From positions 1,550,001-1,614,000 of the forward strand of contig OY730169.1 of assembly GCA_963422465.1 (NCBI GenBank): DNA of 64,000 nucleotides, given 5' to 3'. Source of the DNA: Lichina pygmaea. Lineage: Eukaryota; Ascomycota; Lichinomycetes; Lichinales; Lichinaceae. The position numbers were made by a program, and so were the translations under genes. The notes below the pieces were generated by a model. It saw nothing but the letters and a program-made list of their open reading frames with translations, made no database searches and was not told the origin of the DNA. Numbering within the stretch: the stretch's first letter is position 1; every line of letters begins with the position of its first letter. Positions 22,715 to 35,213 of the stretch are shown piece after piece.

Positions 22715-23215
22715 GATTGTAATACGCCAGCGATCTCAGCTCGGGTGTGCTTGTGGGATGTGATGAACCGACTGGCCTTGAGCTTGAAATTCCTGTGAAC
22801 CAGCAACGACACGGTTCGCGACTGGTCTAAAGAACTTAAGATCTCTCCACGATAGACACCCACGATTATCATATCTCATGAAGCTATCCGGAACAACCCT
22901 ACTCCGCTCTCGGGCCGAGTCTCGGGCCGAAGCTCAGGCCGAGGTTCAGACGTTCACCGCCTGCGTTTAAGCTTCGATAGCCTAAACGGGCGGGGCCAAC
23001 CAGTGCCAACCTCACCTGCTGTGCCTTAAAGCAGCAGCTCCTTTCGCTGTGTTGAGCCTCACCACCACTCTAGTGCTTAGGAGGACCGACAGATAGACAC
23101 GGGCTACTGTCGCCACCGAGTCTACCTCCAGCGCTTATATACCGATCCTCCTCTCCTGCCCCTGCTGTTCTTGCCAACCACAGCTGCCCCACCATCCAAG
23201 CTTCTGCTCCACGCC
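22715..23215. promoter_or_regulatory. Bidirectional promoter, SNU114/ERG10
   Basis: 501 bp between the two start codons. At about 22907-22945 the unit CTCGGGCCGA occurs three times (third copy CTCAGGCCGA) in tandem with 12-14 bp spacing. This looks like a protein-binding array, but the factor is unknown. A pyrimidine-rich stretch leads into the ERG10 start. Confidence 0.5.
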
Positions 23216-24687
<1,472 letters not shown>

Positions 24688-24977
24688 GTCGAAACAGGTC
24701 TGCTCTCGACCATTGACAGAGCGATATAACGTTTTCGATAGAAGAGGAGCTACCTCGGCGAAGCTGTGAGGAGATCTCGGCCGATTCAAAAATCCAAAAA
24801 TTGGCACCGAAAAAAGGTTTCTCTCACAGGTACCCGAAGAAGGTCCTCAAAGGCCTTCTTTGCTCTGAGGTTCATGAAACGCAAGTGGCATTGGACTGCC
24901 ATTCTACGGAAGTACATACTTAGTGAATAACTGTGGCATTCAAGTCTTTGCGTAAGCGTAGCACTGATGGCCAGAGG

Positions 24978-25516
24978 TCATCTATCCCGATCCCCACCAA
25001 TGCGCTCGAGAGCCTGGAAGAGTTTGCAGTTAGTAATTGACTGAGGCCCACGCTGATGAGGGCCAGACGGGTAAGAAGTACCTCCAACATGACCACAGAG
25101 TTTCCTCGGATGACCTAGATGGAAAATCGGTCAGCCAGGCTCTCCATCTGATGCCGTGGGCAAAAATGTTACAGTAGCACGTACAACCATGCCCAGCTTG
25201 ACTTTCTCCCCACCGTTCTTTTCCTCTACCGCATCGTCGAGCACGATATTTAAGAAGACCTGGAAGGGACAATCAGCTCGATTCGAGCGGCTTCCGACCC
25301 GAGTCACGAATTGGGGAGCAAACGAAGCAATGAGCATACATCGTAGCCTCTGAGCACACCGATGACTTTCCTGGTCCCGTTTAACTGCACGAAGAGTCGT
25401 TTGTCAAGATACTATACATGTGTATCAATCAGCTCCGCTTGAACGACATGGCAAGTTGGACAGGATCCCGTCAGCACACATCACACCTTTTTCAGCTCTG
25501 GCTGTGCTTGAGGCAT
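24978..25516 (-). CDS. SMX2: Small nuclear ribonucleoprotein SmG
   Basis: Five tiny exons on the minus strand: 25516-25487, 25411-25340, 25259-25185, 25114-25082 and 25013-24978, encoding 81 residues. Splicing restores MPQAQPELKKYLDKRLFVQL, GTRKVIGVLRGYDVFLNIVL, the DDAVEEK loop, and the Sm2 motif VIRGNSVVMLEALERI. This is the complete Sm fold of the G subunit of the heptameric Sm ring on U1, U2, U4 and U5 snRNAs. All four introns (67-80 nt) are GT-AG, and three exons are 30-36 nt. An automatic ORF search would miss this gene because no exon exceeds 75 nt. It is head-to-head with NTR2, 386 bp apart, and convergent with ERG10. Confidence 0.96.
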
Positions 25517-25902
25517 TGTGATGTAGACAGCGCACCGCTGCACGGACAGCTACTAGGCGGATCGAATGGTCGTCGGCGACAGGTTTGCAAGTCGACAAAG
25601 CGGGCGTGGTGGACAGTGACTTCGGACGTCGGAGAAATATTATTCCGAGAATACATAGCGAAGACAGAAGTGGTGGATCGCTCAGCTAGCTTAGGCTGCA
25701 ATAGGAGGATCCATTGTCAGCAAGAATAGGTGCACTCGATGGTTGCCAGCCTAGGTTTGTGGGCCGTACGCCAAGATATCAGTATCATAATTTCTGTTAT
25801 TAGTCTGTTGGCGCTGCCCAGGCACGCCAGCGGCATTGTAAAGCCCGTCAGGCAGCACGAGGAATCCAATCTTTCCGAAGCTTGCGCTGGGCGACTACAA
25901 GC
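25517..25902. promoter_or_regulatory. Bidirectional promoter region, SmG/NTR2
   Basis: 386 bp between two divergent splicing-related genes. No repeat or other gene seen and no specific binding motif recognised. Confidence 0.4.
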
Positions 25903-27827
25903 ATGAGGTCGAGCTTCGCTTCAAGACGAAAAGCAGTGAGCATCCGGCAGCGCCACGATGAGGAAGATACTGTGGCTGCGGACAAGTCTGCGCCGGAATC
26001 GATCGACCGAACTACCAACGATCAAGGTGACCACCTTTCATGCCCGAAGATTCGCCCCGCCCAAGCTCTGTCTGACTGAGCTTTGCGTTTAGATAGCTGA
26101 CAGCCTTGACAGATGAGAAGCCAGTTGTCAAGCGACCGTCCCTGACTCCAAGGGGATCTGTACGAGGCAGGAAGTCGACTTCTTCACGCCTCTCGTTCGG
26201 GCCAGGCGGCGCAGAGAATGAGAACGCCGGGGACGATGGTTCGGAAATCTTCACGCCCAAGAAGTCGGCGCTCAGTCGACAGGCGCTCGAGAGATCTGCG
26301 TCTCAGAGGTCTATCGCGCCGTCGACGAGGTCACCTACGCTGCCGGTCCGGACCAAGGCCGATGACGAGCGACCGAGTTACAGCAAGCAATACATAGCCG
26401 AGCTGAGAAGTGCGACCCCATCGGCGCCACCCAAGAAGTCCAGCGAGTCGTCTCCGAGGGGGGATGGTGGGCGTGTACCCCTCGACGTTGTTGCCAAATT
26501 CGGCGCACAAGCCGAAGAGCTAGCCAAGTCGGCCATTCCCAGCGAAGCCGAGATACGGGAGAAGAAAGAACGGCGAGCGCGGTTGGCACGGGAGGGGGAA
26601 TACATATCGCTCCACGGCGAGGAGAACGGAGACGTCAGCGAAGAGTACGATGAAGATGGCGGCTACGAGATTGCCTTACATCGGCGGAACGATAGCAAAT
26701 GGGGAGAGACGCGGCTGGTGCGAGAAGACGAGGATGTCGCCGAAGGCTTTGACGAGTTCGTCGAAGACGGCAAAATCAGCCTGGGCAACAAGGCAGAGAT
26801 CAGGCAGAAACAGCAAGAGCGGGCCAAGATGCGCGAGCTGATCGACGAGGCGCAAGGCGGGACGGGCGACGACACGGACGATGAATCCGAGGCCGAGCGA
26901 CGAGCGGCGTACGAAGCAGCGCAGACGCGCGCGGGCATCTCCTCCCAGCAGCCGCGCAAAGCCCAACGCCAGCAGGCGCACCCGCCGCGACCGACGACGC
27001 CACCGATCATCACTCCCATCCCGACGCTCGACGAGTGCATACAGCGTCTTGAAGCCACGCTGCGCGAGCAGCAGGCGCGGCGGATGGAGCAGGTGAAGAA
27101 GCTCGAGGAGATGGCGCGGCGCAGGACGGAGGTTCTCAATCGGCGACAGGAGATCCAGAGACTGCTCGACGAGGCGGCGGTGAAGTACGAGGCGCTCCGA
27201 GAGGAGGCCGGCCTCGCCGGCCGCTTGCCCCTGACGCCGCCGGCGAGGGCCAGCGGCTTGGTCAGCGGCCTGGGCAGTGGCACGAACACGCCGCGGCCGG
27301 GCCTCGGCGGCGCAACAGCAGCGTTGACATTGGCGGGGGCAACTTCAACGCCACGGCCAGCAGGCACGCCAGGCTTGGGCGGCGGCAGCACAACGAGGTT
27401 TGCTTTTGAGAGGGGCTTGGAAAACTTTGGGACGTTGAGCGAGCAGATGGACGTTGACGGGCAGGATGAGGGCAATGATGACAGTGAGGATGAGGGTGTG
27501 GGTGAGAGCGGTGACGGTGCAGGTGTTCGTCTCGACGGCGACATGGACGTCGAAGCCGCCATCGGCGCCCAAGCCAGCGACCACGAAGCCGGCGACAATC
27601 TCGAAGCACACGGTAGCAGTGACGCCGACTACAGCGTCAGCGTGGATACCAGCGCCATGAAAGTGTCCGACAACACCGGCGTCTCTTTCGACGCAGACAA
27701 CCACCAGCAGTACCCTCATCGCTTTCCTCATCGCCACTCCCCCCATCACTCCCCTTCTCACTCCCATCCCAACCCTACTCAAGACCATGATCATCCCAAC
27801 CACACCCACCACCCCGTCATCCCATAA
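25903..27827 (+). CDS. NTR2: Nineteen-complex-related protein Ntr2 (spliceosome disassembly)
   Basis: Exons 25903-26026 and 26113-27827 (86-nt intron) give 612 residues. Family members act with Ntr1 and Prp43 to take apart lariat spliceosomes in the nucleus; the vertebrate relatives are the GCFC/PAXBP1 group. Splicing gives NDQDEKPVVKRPSLTPRGS. Family hallmarks are SRLSFGPGG, EIFTPKKSALSRQ, DERPSYSKQYIAELRSATPS, then EGEYISLHGEENGDVSEEYD, WGETRLVREDEDVAEGFDEF and a coiled coil (about residues 330-395) rich in Glu, Arg and Gln. The C-terminal 120 residues are low-complexity: Gly/Thr-rich, then Asp/Glu-rich, then a His/Pro-rich end. The His/Pro end derives from CCCATCACTC-type repeats and may be a drifted stop-codon extension. 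The start is the ATG at 25903; an upstream TTG frame is not used. Confidence 0.9.
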
Positions 27828-28511
27828 CAGCCAGACCATGACCCGTCAGACCATGACCCGTCAGACCATGACCCGCCATACCACGATCACCAACAAAGTC
27901 TGCAACAACAGAAGAGAACAAACAACAACATGAAAACATACCTCTCTTGGATCGTATGAACACCCTTCTTCTTCTTCTTCTTCTTCTTCTTCTTCTTCTT
28001 TCTCATCCTCCTCCTAGTCACTAACCCACGTACTGTACGGTGCAGACATTGACGTGCGTCGAGACATTGACACACGCCGGAGACATTGACATACACGGAG
28101 ACAAGGAGATGTGGAGACATGGATATATGTAGACATGGATCTATGTAGACATGCAGGCAAGTAACCCACAGCAGAGTACATACTGTACGTACTGTGCACC
28201 TACGGCTTGGTACAGATATACGTACATGTTATTCCAAATGCAGCAGCTAGACTACCAAGAAGCTAAGTACATGCCTTGGGAGAGAAAAAATTTATTTGGA
28301 CCTTGGTATGCACGGCCAGAGAAAGAGATGGGGTACGAAAAAAGTCAAAAAGGATGTCGCGTGAAGATGAATACAAGAACTAGGGGAAGATATGATTCGG
28401 CAAAGAGGATGGAGGAGAGAGAAGAGAGGAGAAGAGAGAAGAGAGAAGACAGGAGAGAGGAAGGACAAGAGAGAAGAGAGGGGGAAAAGAAACCTGACTG
28501 GGCCGAGCACG
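27828..28511. repeat. Intergenic spacer with three kinds of tandem repeat
   Basis: Convergent spacer. It holds three copies of CAGACCATGACCCGT (27832-27876), a CTT microsatellite (27967-28001), a degenerate array of GAGACATTGACA/GTAGACATGGAT units (28045-28152) and GA-rich sequence (28410-28490). No gene recognised. Confidence 0.75.
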
Positions 28512-30038
28512 TCATTTTGTACTCGACACTGGAGCCACGCCCGCACCTATGACGCTGGGTAGAGGCTCCTGACCGATGCTGAAGAGCAGCGCGACGGCCC
28601 ACGTCATGGCCCCGACGAGCACGATGGAGATCCCGGCGAGCAGGAAGAACGGCGCGCTGACGTCTTTCTTCTGACAGGCGTTGCCGCCCCAGTAGATGGT
28701 CTTGACGAGCGTGTCCGAGTCGCGAAGCACCGTGGGCGCGCAGCGGCATGCGTAGCAGTCCTTGGTCGCGCCGTCGCCGTCGCCTGCGGACGAGCTATAC
28801 TTCTTGTGACACGACCCGTGGCTCGAACAGTTGTTGGTCGCGCCGACGCACGCGTCAAGCGAGGCGTGGCATATCGGGAGACCGTGCTTGAGGGTGGTGG
28901 AGTTCTTGGAGGAGGACGAGCCGGCGACGGCGCCAGGTGCGTCTGATTTCGACGACGGCCCAGGTGCGTGCGGCTCTTCGAGACGTTCCTCTGTGGCCCG
29001 ACGCGTGAGGCGCTGCTGGGACGGCGGTGGTAGTGCGTAGTCGCCGTACGGGTCGGTCGTGTGCTTGGATTTGCCGTCCGAGAGTGGGAAGAAGACAACG
29101 ATGCTCTCCTGCTCGCCCGCCTTGGCCAGCGCGGCGAATTTGGCGAGCGCTTCGGAGAACAGCTGCCTGAGCTCCTGGGATTTGGACTTCTGCTCCAAGA
29201 ATGGTGAGTTTTGCGGCATGGCACCCGTTAGGGAGGAGCGTACACGTACAGAAATATCGGGGACGTATATGATCGAAGCGGATCCCTTGGGACAAGGATT
29301 CTGTCCGATCTTGTCGAACGGTGATTGGCTGTTGGCAGAGCCGGTCGGGGATTCAGCTGGCGACTCGGAATCGACGCCGAGGAAGCAACAGCCTCTGCCA
29401 ACCTAGAAGGGTCAATAGGATCGGCAGGGAAACAGGCGGGGTGATGAAGGCCCAGGACGTCCACATACCGACACGGACATGAGATCCTTGGCCGACCGAG
29501 CTGGCATTCCTTCCTGGGAACGCGGACAGTCGTGGACATCGCTTCGGCTCTGCAGGAGTTGCTGCGCAAGCGCACGAGCGAGCCTGCTGTTGTGCTCTGG
29601 CAGTGGTGCGTCCACGATCCGGACAGATGACGCCTCGGGAGCCTTCGGCAGCAGATCTACGTACGGCGGTCAGTCTCCTCGCTCTTGAGGGACTCCCAAA
29701 AGCCGAGACTCACCTGCGACATCTTCCACGCCTTCGATAAAGAGCAGCAGCCGGCTAGGCTGGGCTTTCTCGTCCCTCCAGTTCGCCAAGAGCGTCTGGT
29801 GACTTCCCCACTGGCTTAGCTGCTCCATGTCCGACTCCTGCAGCTCTCCCAAGCCATGGAATTCCGACACCCCCAGCCACTGCGCGAATAGCAGCCGCGA
29901 TGTCCTCGTTCTGATCGTTGACGGCTCATGTCGCGGCTCGTGCGGTCTTTGGTCGAACACCTGGACGTATGCTTCGTCCGAGCTCGACTCGACCAAGCCG
30001 ACGAGGCCGACGGCCAGCAGAGGCAACCAGGATCGCAT
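28512..30038 (-). CDS. ER membrane protein with DUF3844 (Vps3844-like)
   Basis: Exons on the minus strand: 30038-29714, 29656-29469, 29402-29250 and 29189-28512, giving 447 residues. The N-terminal signal peptide MRSWLPLLAVGLVGL is followed by a luminal region (QVFDQRPHEP, EFHGLGELQ, LLLFIEGVEDVA, DLLPKAPEASSVRIVDAPLP, CCFLGVDSESPA, IIYVPDIS). The C-terminal DUF3844 domain has about nine Cys (ICHASLDACVGATNNCSSHG, CYACRC, NACQKK), and a single membrane span lies near residues 400-425 (FFLLAGISIVLVGAMTWAVA). The family is fungal, with one member linked to vacuolar protein sorting, and is thought to sit in the ER membrane. Its molecular role is not established. Introns are 57, 66 and 60 nt. Convergent with NTR2. 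Confidence 0.88.
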
Positions 30039-30520
30039 GTTGAGCACCGCCTGTGTTGTGTTGTGGTCCTGGCGTTCTGTTATCCTGGACGGTGGACGTT
30101 GTCGAAACGGCTGCCGGAGTCGATGCCAGATGAAGCTGCTCCACAGGTCATAAGGCGCGGGCACAGACAGTACCGGTACAGTACGTTACGTAGCACGAAT
30201 ATAATTACTGCCTGATAGTCATTACGCCGTTGTCAAAAGTCAATGTCACCCTGGTTTTTTCCTAGAAGCACGCGGATTGCTGACTTTTGATCCAGACGAG
30301 CATTTATTGCGTCGGCCTCTCGCGATGCTTTAATTACCACGTCCAAGCGGAGTTACAGACAAGAAACTTGGCAGGCTCACTCGTCGCGACTGTGATCACA
30401 CAATCTCAAGCGGTCCAAAGCCAGTCGACCTAATGAATGTGGAACAGCTCAACATCGTCGTATCCAGATCTTGCTCCCTTCGAATAGGGCCCGCCTTGAC
30501 GTTCGTGCCTAACCAACTCA
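30039..30520. promoter_or_regulatory. Divergent promoter region
   Basis: 482 bp between the DUF3844 gene and the predicted mitochondrial protein. A GTAC-rich patch (30166-30192, TACCGGTACAGTACGTTACG) lies near the centre. No other feature recognised. Confidence 0.4.
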
Positions 30521-32115
30521 ATGCTCAAGAGATATCTGCCACGCCTAGTTCACCGGCTGACAGGTTACCGCTCACGGTCGTTTCAAGAGAACCATCAGGT
30601 CCAATATGTGATCTTCTCCAGAGAAAGGGCACCTAGCCTCAGGTAAGACCCTGAGCTGGACCTGTGCAGACAGAAGCTGACCCGAGTCTCAGCACGCGGC
30701 TACGACGAACGGCTATGTACTCGACCGTCGGTGTCTGCTTATCGTATCTGTTGACATCGCCAATCGAGCAGGATGTCGACGCTTCCAAGCCGGAGTCAAC
30801 TCCAAAGCAGCAAGAAGGCGATGTTGGAGCCAAGAGCGCGGAAGTGCTCCCAACAGCCAAAGTCCCCGACGGCCAGGAAGCGGTCGTGTCCCAGCCTGCT
30901 GCAGCGATAACCGGAGAGACCAGGTCGTACTTCATCCCCTTGACTCCGGTACGCAAGTTCGAGCAACCACTGTACGGTGCAGAGAACCCTGACATCATGA
31001 GCATCATGATGCTCTTCAACAACCCCAAGCAGCAGACGAAGCTGAAGAGTAGGTTTTCGCGTGTGGTTCCTTGCTGCCTGCGCCTGTTTTTCACATCACG
31101 TCTAACGCGAGACCATGTTACAGAGGCCTTGTCGCGTGACATCGGACTCCAGCTCCTCAAGGGTAACCACCGTCATATTCAGGCGCTCGGTCAGCCGCTG
31201 CAGGTCGATCAATACTGGTTCGAGTTTGATTGGCCCATCCGCCCGCCGCCTATATACGTCCTGAGCGGGTTAGTAGGCTCTTCCGAAAGTGATGTCGACT
31301 ACAAGCTACATGCTGATGCTGTGTCTAGGATCGAGATCATCGGATCTGACATTTACTGGTCCAGGAAGGAGATAGCGCCTGACAAGGTCTCGCGAATCGA
31401 ACAGGCCATGTGGCCCAAGGCACTCTTCAGATCCGCAGTGACGGGATTCCAGACTCTACTGCATCTAAACGAGCAGCGAGTCAGATCTCATCTGGCCAAG
31501 GAAGGGGGGAAGGATGGCCGGACAGAGGAGCAAGACCAAAAGCGCGAAGGGGGTCCGGGTACCAAGCAGCAGGCGGCAAAGGCTCACATCCGAGCGAAAC
31601 CAGGTCCGGACAAGCAGACCGTCCCGTCAGCGTCGACAACCGGTCCCTCCTCGCCGCCATCGTCTTCTTCTTCTTCTTCTTCTTCTTCTTCTCCTTCATC
31701 TTCAATTCCACCTCCACCTGCGTCTGCGTCAGCGGACGAAGCGATGTCTGCCGATTTCGATGTCGGGGGCGCACCACCGTCATCAGCAACGACCACCAAA
31801 GAGTCTCCCGAGAAGGCAGAGAGGTCGAATGGATCAAGAGAATCTGTCAAAGCACTACAACAGGACATCAAGCTTGCCTTGTCGATCGCGAAGCGTCACC
31901 TCGCATATTCATGGATCGGTCCGACGGGTCCGAGGCCGGCCGATGCTATCGAAGTCAACGGCGAGATGCAATTGGCAGGGCCGCACGGGACGCTGACCAT
32001 GGTCGTGCGAGGCTTCTACCACCCAGCGAAGGGTCAGTGGGGCCGAGTCGACGTCACCATCCGTCCGCCGAAGCTCATTGTCATGGGCGGCGGCTCGAAC
32101 GAGTCACAACCGTGA
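30521..32115 (+). CDS. Predicted mitochondrial protein of unknown function
   Basis: Exons 30521-30642, 30693-31048, 31124-31268 and 31329-32115 give 469 residues. The spliced N-terminus MLKRYLPRLVHRLTGYRSRS is a textbook mitochondrial presequence (basic, Ser/Leu-rich, no acids), followed by a short hydrophobic stretch TAMYSTVGVCLSYLLTS. The conserved-looking core is RSYFIPLTPVRKFEQP, IMMLFNNPKQQTKLKK, QYWFEFDWPIRPPPIYVLSG, IEIIGSDIYWSRKE and MWPKALFRSAVTGFQTLLHL. A Ser/Pro-rich linker with a TTC-repeat poly-Ser run (31667-31695) then leads to a C-terminal domain, AYSWIGPTGPRP to VRGFYHPAKGQWGRVDVTIR. I do not recognise a named family. The third intron (31269-31328, 60 nt) has no stop and keeps frame, so it may sometimes be retained. 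Confidence 0.75.
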
Positions 32116-33411
32116 CGAATTAGCCACTGTCCCTTGACCCTGACTTTGCGTCCCTCGGGGATGTTGACCGCTCGAGCCGGTCGGCGTGCACAGCGACGGC
32201 CATTCTACAGACCGCTTCAGAGGCCTCGTCAGCCTCCTCGCCGAGGCTCTCCAGCCGTGCCACTGGCCGTGGGCCGGAATGAGGGTCCGGGCCCAGGCAG
32301 AGATTTGGCCATCCTTGTCGCTGACGATCATTCCTCACTTGCCGCGGCCTTGACATGTTCGGAGAAAGAGCCGGACGACGGACCGGTCGCACCTACGGCA
32401 ACCTGATGAGCCGGTGACGCCTCTGGCGGTTTAGCAGATAGGTTCATGGTACGCGGGGGTCATTGCCCAGCCCCACCGTAGCCATGGTCTCTCACCACAG
32501 GAACATGGCCTCCTCGGCAGGATATCCGTCATCAAAAGAGTGCAATCATTCACAATTCATTCCAGGCACTTTGTCCTCGTGCCTTTTGTGTTTCCCCTGG
32601 AACAGGGACATGCACCAACGATCAATGTGTATTTACACCCTGTGCCTCATCCCTTCCATCCGAGGACCCACCGAATAAGATCCAAATATACCTGGCGCCA
32701 ACTCGCCCGCCGCTCCACATCTCCAGTTCTCCTTCTCCCAACTCGCTCCGTGGCCTCCAAGGCCGTGGCCTCCAAGCCCATGGCTCCGAGAATGACACTC
32801 GCTCCAGGCATACCACTCCATCATCCTATCACCATGAAAGATACTCCAGGTACCCCACACCACATCACCCCACGTCACACCACATCATACCACAGCATAT
32901 CACAGCATGTTACAGCGATAGAGTCCCTCGAAGGATACCCCTCCGAAGAAGATCTCCTCACGGCCTCTTTCCCGTTCCATAGCACCTCCGGGTATTCTCT
33001 CTGGTTTCTTGATTTCTAGTCCTTTTCACGCCTGTGATTTCAATCATTCAAGCATGCAGGTATTCAAGTATTCCAAGGCATTCATCGCATTTTTGGCCCT
33101 GCTGTGTTGTGTTGTGTTGTGTTGTGTTGCTGCCGTACATGGATAGGTAAGATGTGGCATGTCTGGTCTTGACGTTTCTGGTCTCCGGTTCTGGTTCTGG
33201 TTCTGGTCATGGTCATGGTTATGGCAGCTCTGGCCGATACCACGGTTAAGACTACGACTAGGACTAGGACTACTGCTACAGCTATAACCACGGACCCATC
33301 CCAAGGGTCTGAACGTCCGTCTTGATTTCCCCGTCTCGAGGCAAAAAACACTCTCGCTCAGCTAGCCAACAAACCAACCAACCAACCGCGGCAAGAGTGC
33401 CCCTCCCTTCA
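32116..33411. other. Intergenic spacer, 1.3 kb
   Basis: Same-direction spacer. It contains CACCACATCA/CACAGCATA-type degenerate repeats (32858-32912), a GTGTT pentanucleotide run (33104-33128) and GGTTCTGG/GGTCATGG repeats (33185-33225). No gene recognised. Confidence 0.55.
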
Positions 33412-34852
33412 ATGGCCTTTCCTCGGTTCGGTCCAAGTCCAGGGCCGTCGAGCGAGCTTTCCGTGTCGCGTACCGCCCAGGTCTTCGGGATACTGTCGTA
33501 TCTCTTTCTCAACTTGGCCATGACGTTCCTGAACAAGGCTGTGCTGGCGAGGGCAAGTGGGAAGCTTTTCTTTTTGCTCTCTGTTTCGACTGAAACAAAT
33601 AAACCGGTGTTGGCTGGAGGTTCTGTGTTGGCCGGGACTGCTTCCGGTCTGAATCCCTTTTTGGTTTTACCCGAGCCTTTTGTCAGTGTCTAGGTACCCC
33701 GATTGGCGTCATCGACATCTAAGTCTTCCTGGATTAGGTCGTCTGTCCGTGGCTGCTCGCGACCATGCACTCGCTCGCGAGCGTGCTTGGATGCTTGATC
33801 CTGCTCTGGTGCCGACTCTTTTCGCCGAGCCGTCTGACGGCGACACAGTGGGCCAAGCTCGCGGCCTTCTCTCATCTGTACATGGTCAACATTGCCCTCA
33901 GCAACATATCCCTGTGAGCAACAGATCATCTCTTCTGTATAGTGGCGTCACGCACGTCGTCGATGCGATCCGGTTGGCTCGTCGGCTGCTCCCCTTTCGG
34001 TGGGATCTGACTGCGCATCCCTCCTTCGTCGGACGTCGAGCCGGTGCAGGCACGAGGTCACCGTTCCCTTCCACCAGCTGGTGCGAGCCACCGGCCCTGT
34101 CTTTGTCGTTCTCATCTACCGTTTCGGCTACTCCGAGACGTTCGGCGCCTCGACCTATCTCTCGCTGATGCCCGTGATCGCTGGCGTCGGCCTGGCCACG
34201 TACGGAGACTACGGCGCCACGACGCGAGGCTTCTGTCTCACCCTGCTCGGCTCGTCTTCCGCTGCGCTGAAGACGGTCGTCGCGAAGCGCTTGCAGACCG
34301 GCGAGCGACGCCTCACGCCTCTGGAGGTGCTGCTCGGCACCGGCCTCCTCGCCTCGGTCCAGGGGTACGTGTGTGCCTGGATCTCTGGGGAGATGCGTGT
34401 CCTGCCGAAGGCCCGTCTCGACGCGGGTACGCTCTCGCTGCTGTTCTGCAACGCCTCGACGGCCGTGGCCCTGAACGTGGCCTCCTTCACGGCGAACAGA
34501 GACACGGGAGCCTTGACGATGGCCGTCGTGGCGAACGTCAAGCAGATCTTGGCCATCGTCGTCAGCTCGGTCTTCTTTGGTGTCCGCATCGGTCTGCCGA
34601 ACGGTCTTGGTGAGACCTTCTCTCCCCTCCACCCCCACGACACAGGCCCGAAATCGTGCTCTCGGAATATCTTCCGCGCACCTTGAGATACTCCAACGCT
34701 GATCGGCGCCTTCAGGCATCCTGCTCACTCTCCTCGGCGGCATGTGGCACGCCAAGGCGGGTTTGGATGGGAGGACGAAGGAGACGCAGAGCCTCGGCTC
34801 GGACCCCCGCCCCACCACGCTTCCGCGAAGCACGAAAGATGTCACATCGTAG
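33412..34852 (+). CDS. DMT-family nucleotide-sugar/triose-phosphate-type transporter
   Basis: Exons 33412-33552, 33738-33913, 34050-34609 and 34716-34852 give 337 residues and about ten hydrophobic segments. Family marks include LFLNLAMTFLNKAVL (helix 1), CPWLLATMHSLASVLGCLIL, YMVNIALSNISLHEVTVPFH followed by QLVRATGPVFVVLIYR, LSLMPVIAGVGLATYGDY, TLLGSSSAALKTVVAKRLQT, and NVASFTANRDTGALTMAVVA followed by NVKQILAIVVSSVFF. Such TPT/NST proteins exchange nucleotide sugars or organic phosphates across Golgi/ER membranes; the substrate is not predictable here. The first intron needs a GC donor (AGG/GCAAGT at 33553), because the frame just before the acceptor at 33737 has a stop and no GT donor keeps phase. 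The hydrophilic tail is 25-30 residues and has no obvious ER-retrieval signal. Confidence 0.88.
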
Positions 34853-35174
34853 CTGACCCGGCTAGTCTGCAGGCCCAAGGATGTTTCGCTTCGAGATGCA
34901 GGCCGGTCTTTCGAGTTACCGATTACCTCTTTGGCGATGTGGAGGGGGAGTCCTAGGTTGCTGCTACCCCTTCACCAAACGGCGAGTGACGACCAGACCC
35001 TGCCACGAGGCTCTGAAGTATCTCGAGCAGCTGACACGTACGGACGTGCCATCAGGACGGATACTAGGGTACAGACCAGCACCAGACGTTCTGTCGACTC
35101 GACTGGCCAACTAGGGACTTTCGACCGTTTCGGTGGCCTACACTTGCACGCCCCAATCGCTGGTACCCGCGCCA

Positions 35175-35199
35175 GGGGGGGGGGGGGGGGGGGGGGGGG
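35175..35199. repeat. Poly-G run (25 nt)
   Basis: The longest homopolymer in the window, just outside the left end of the TIR element. Confidence 0.95.
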
Positions 35200-35213
35200 C
35201 ACTCCATACCCCG

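Noticed and set aside
26663-27598. 311-codon minus-strand open frame opposite NTR2
   Set aside because: Ser/Pro/Ala-rich antisense reading of a GC-rich exon. The plus strand has the conserved NTR2 blocks.
32856-32912. CACCACATCA-type units considered as a CRISPR array
   Set aside because: No constant repeat-spacer structure; the units are short and degenerate, and the genome is eukaryotic.
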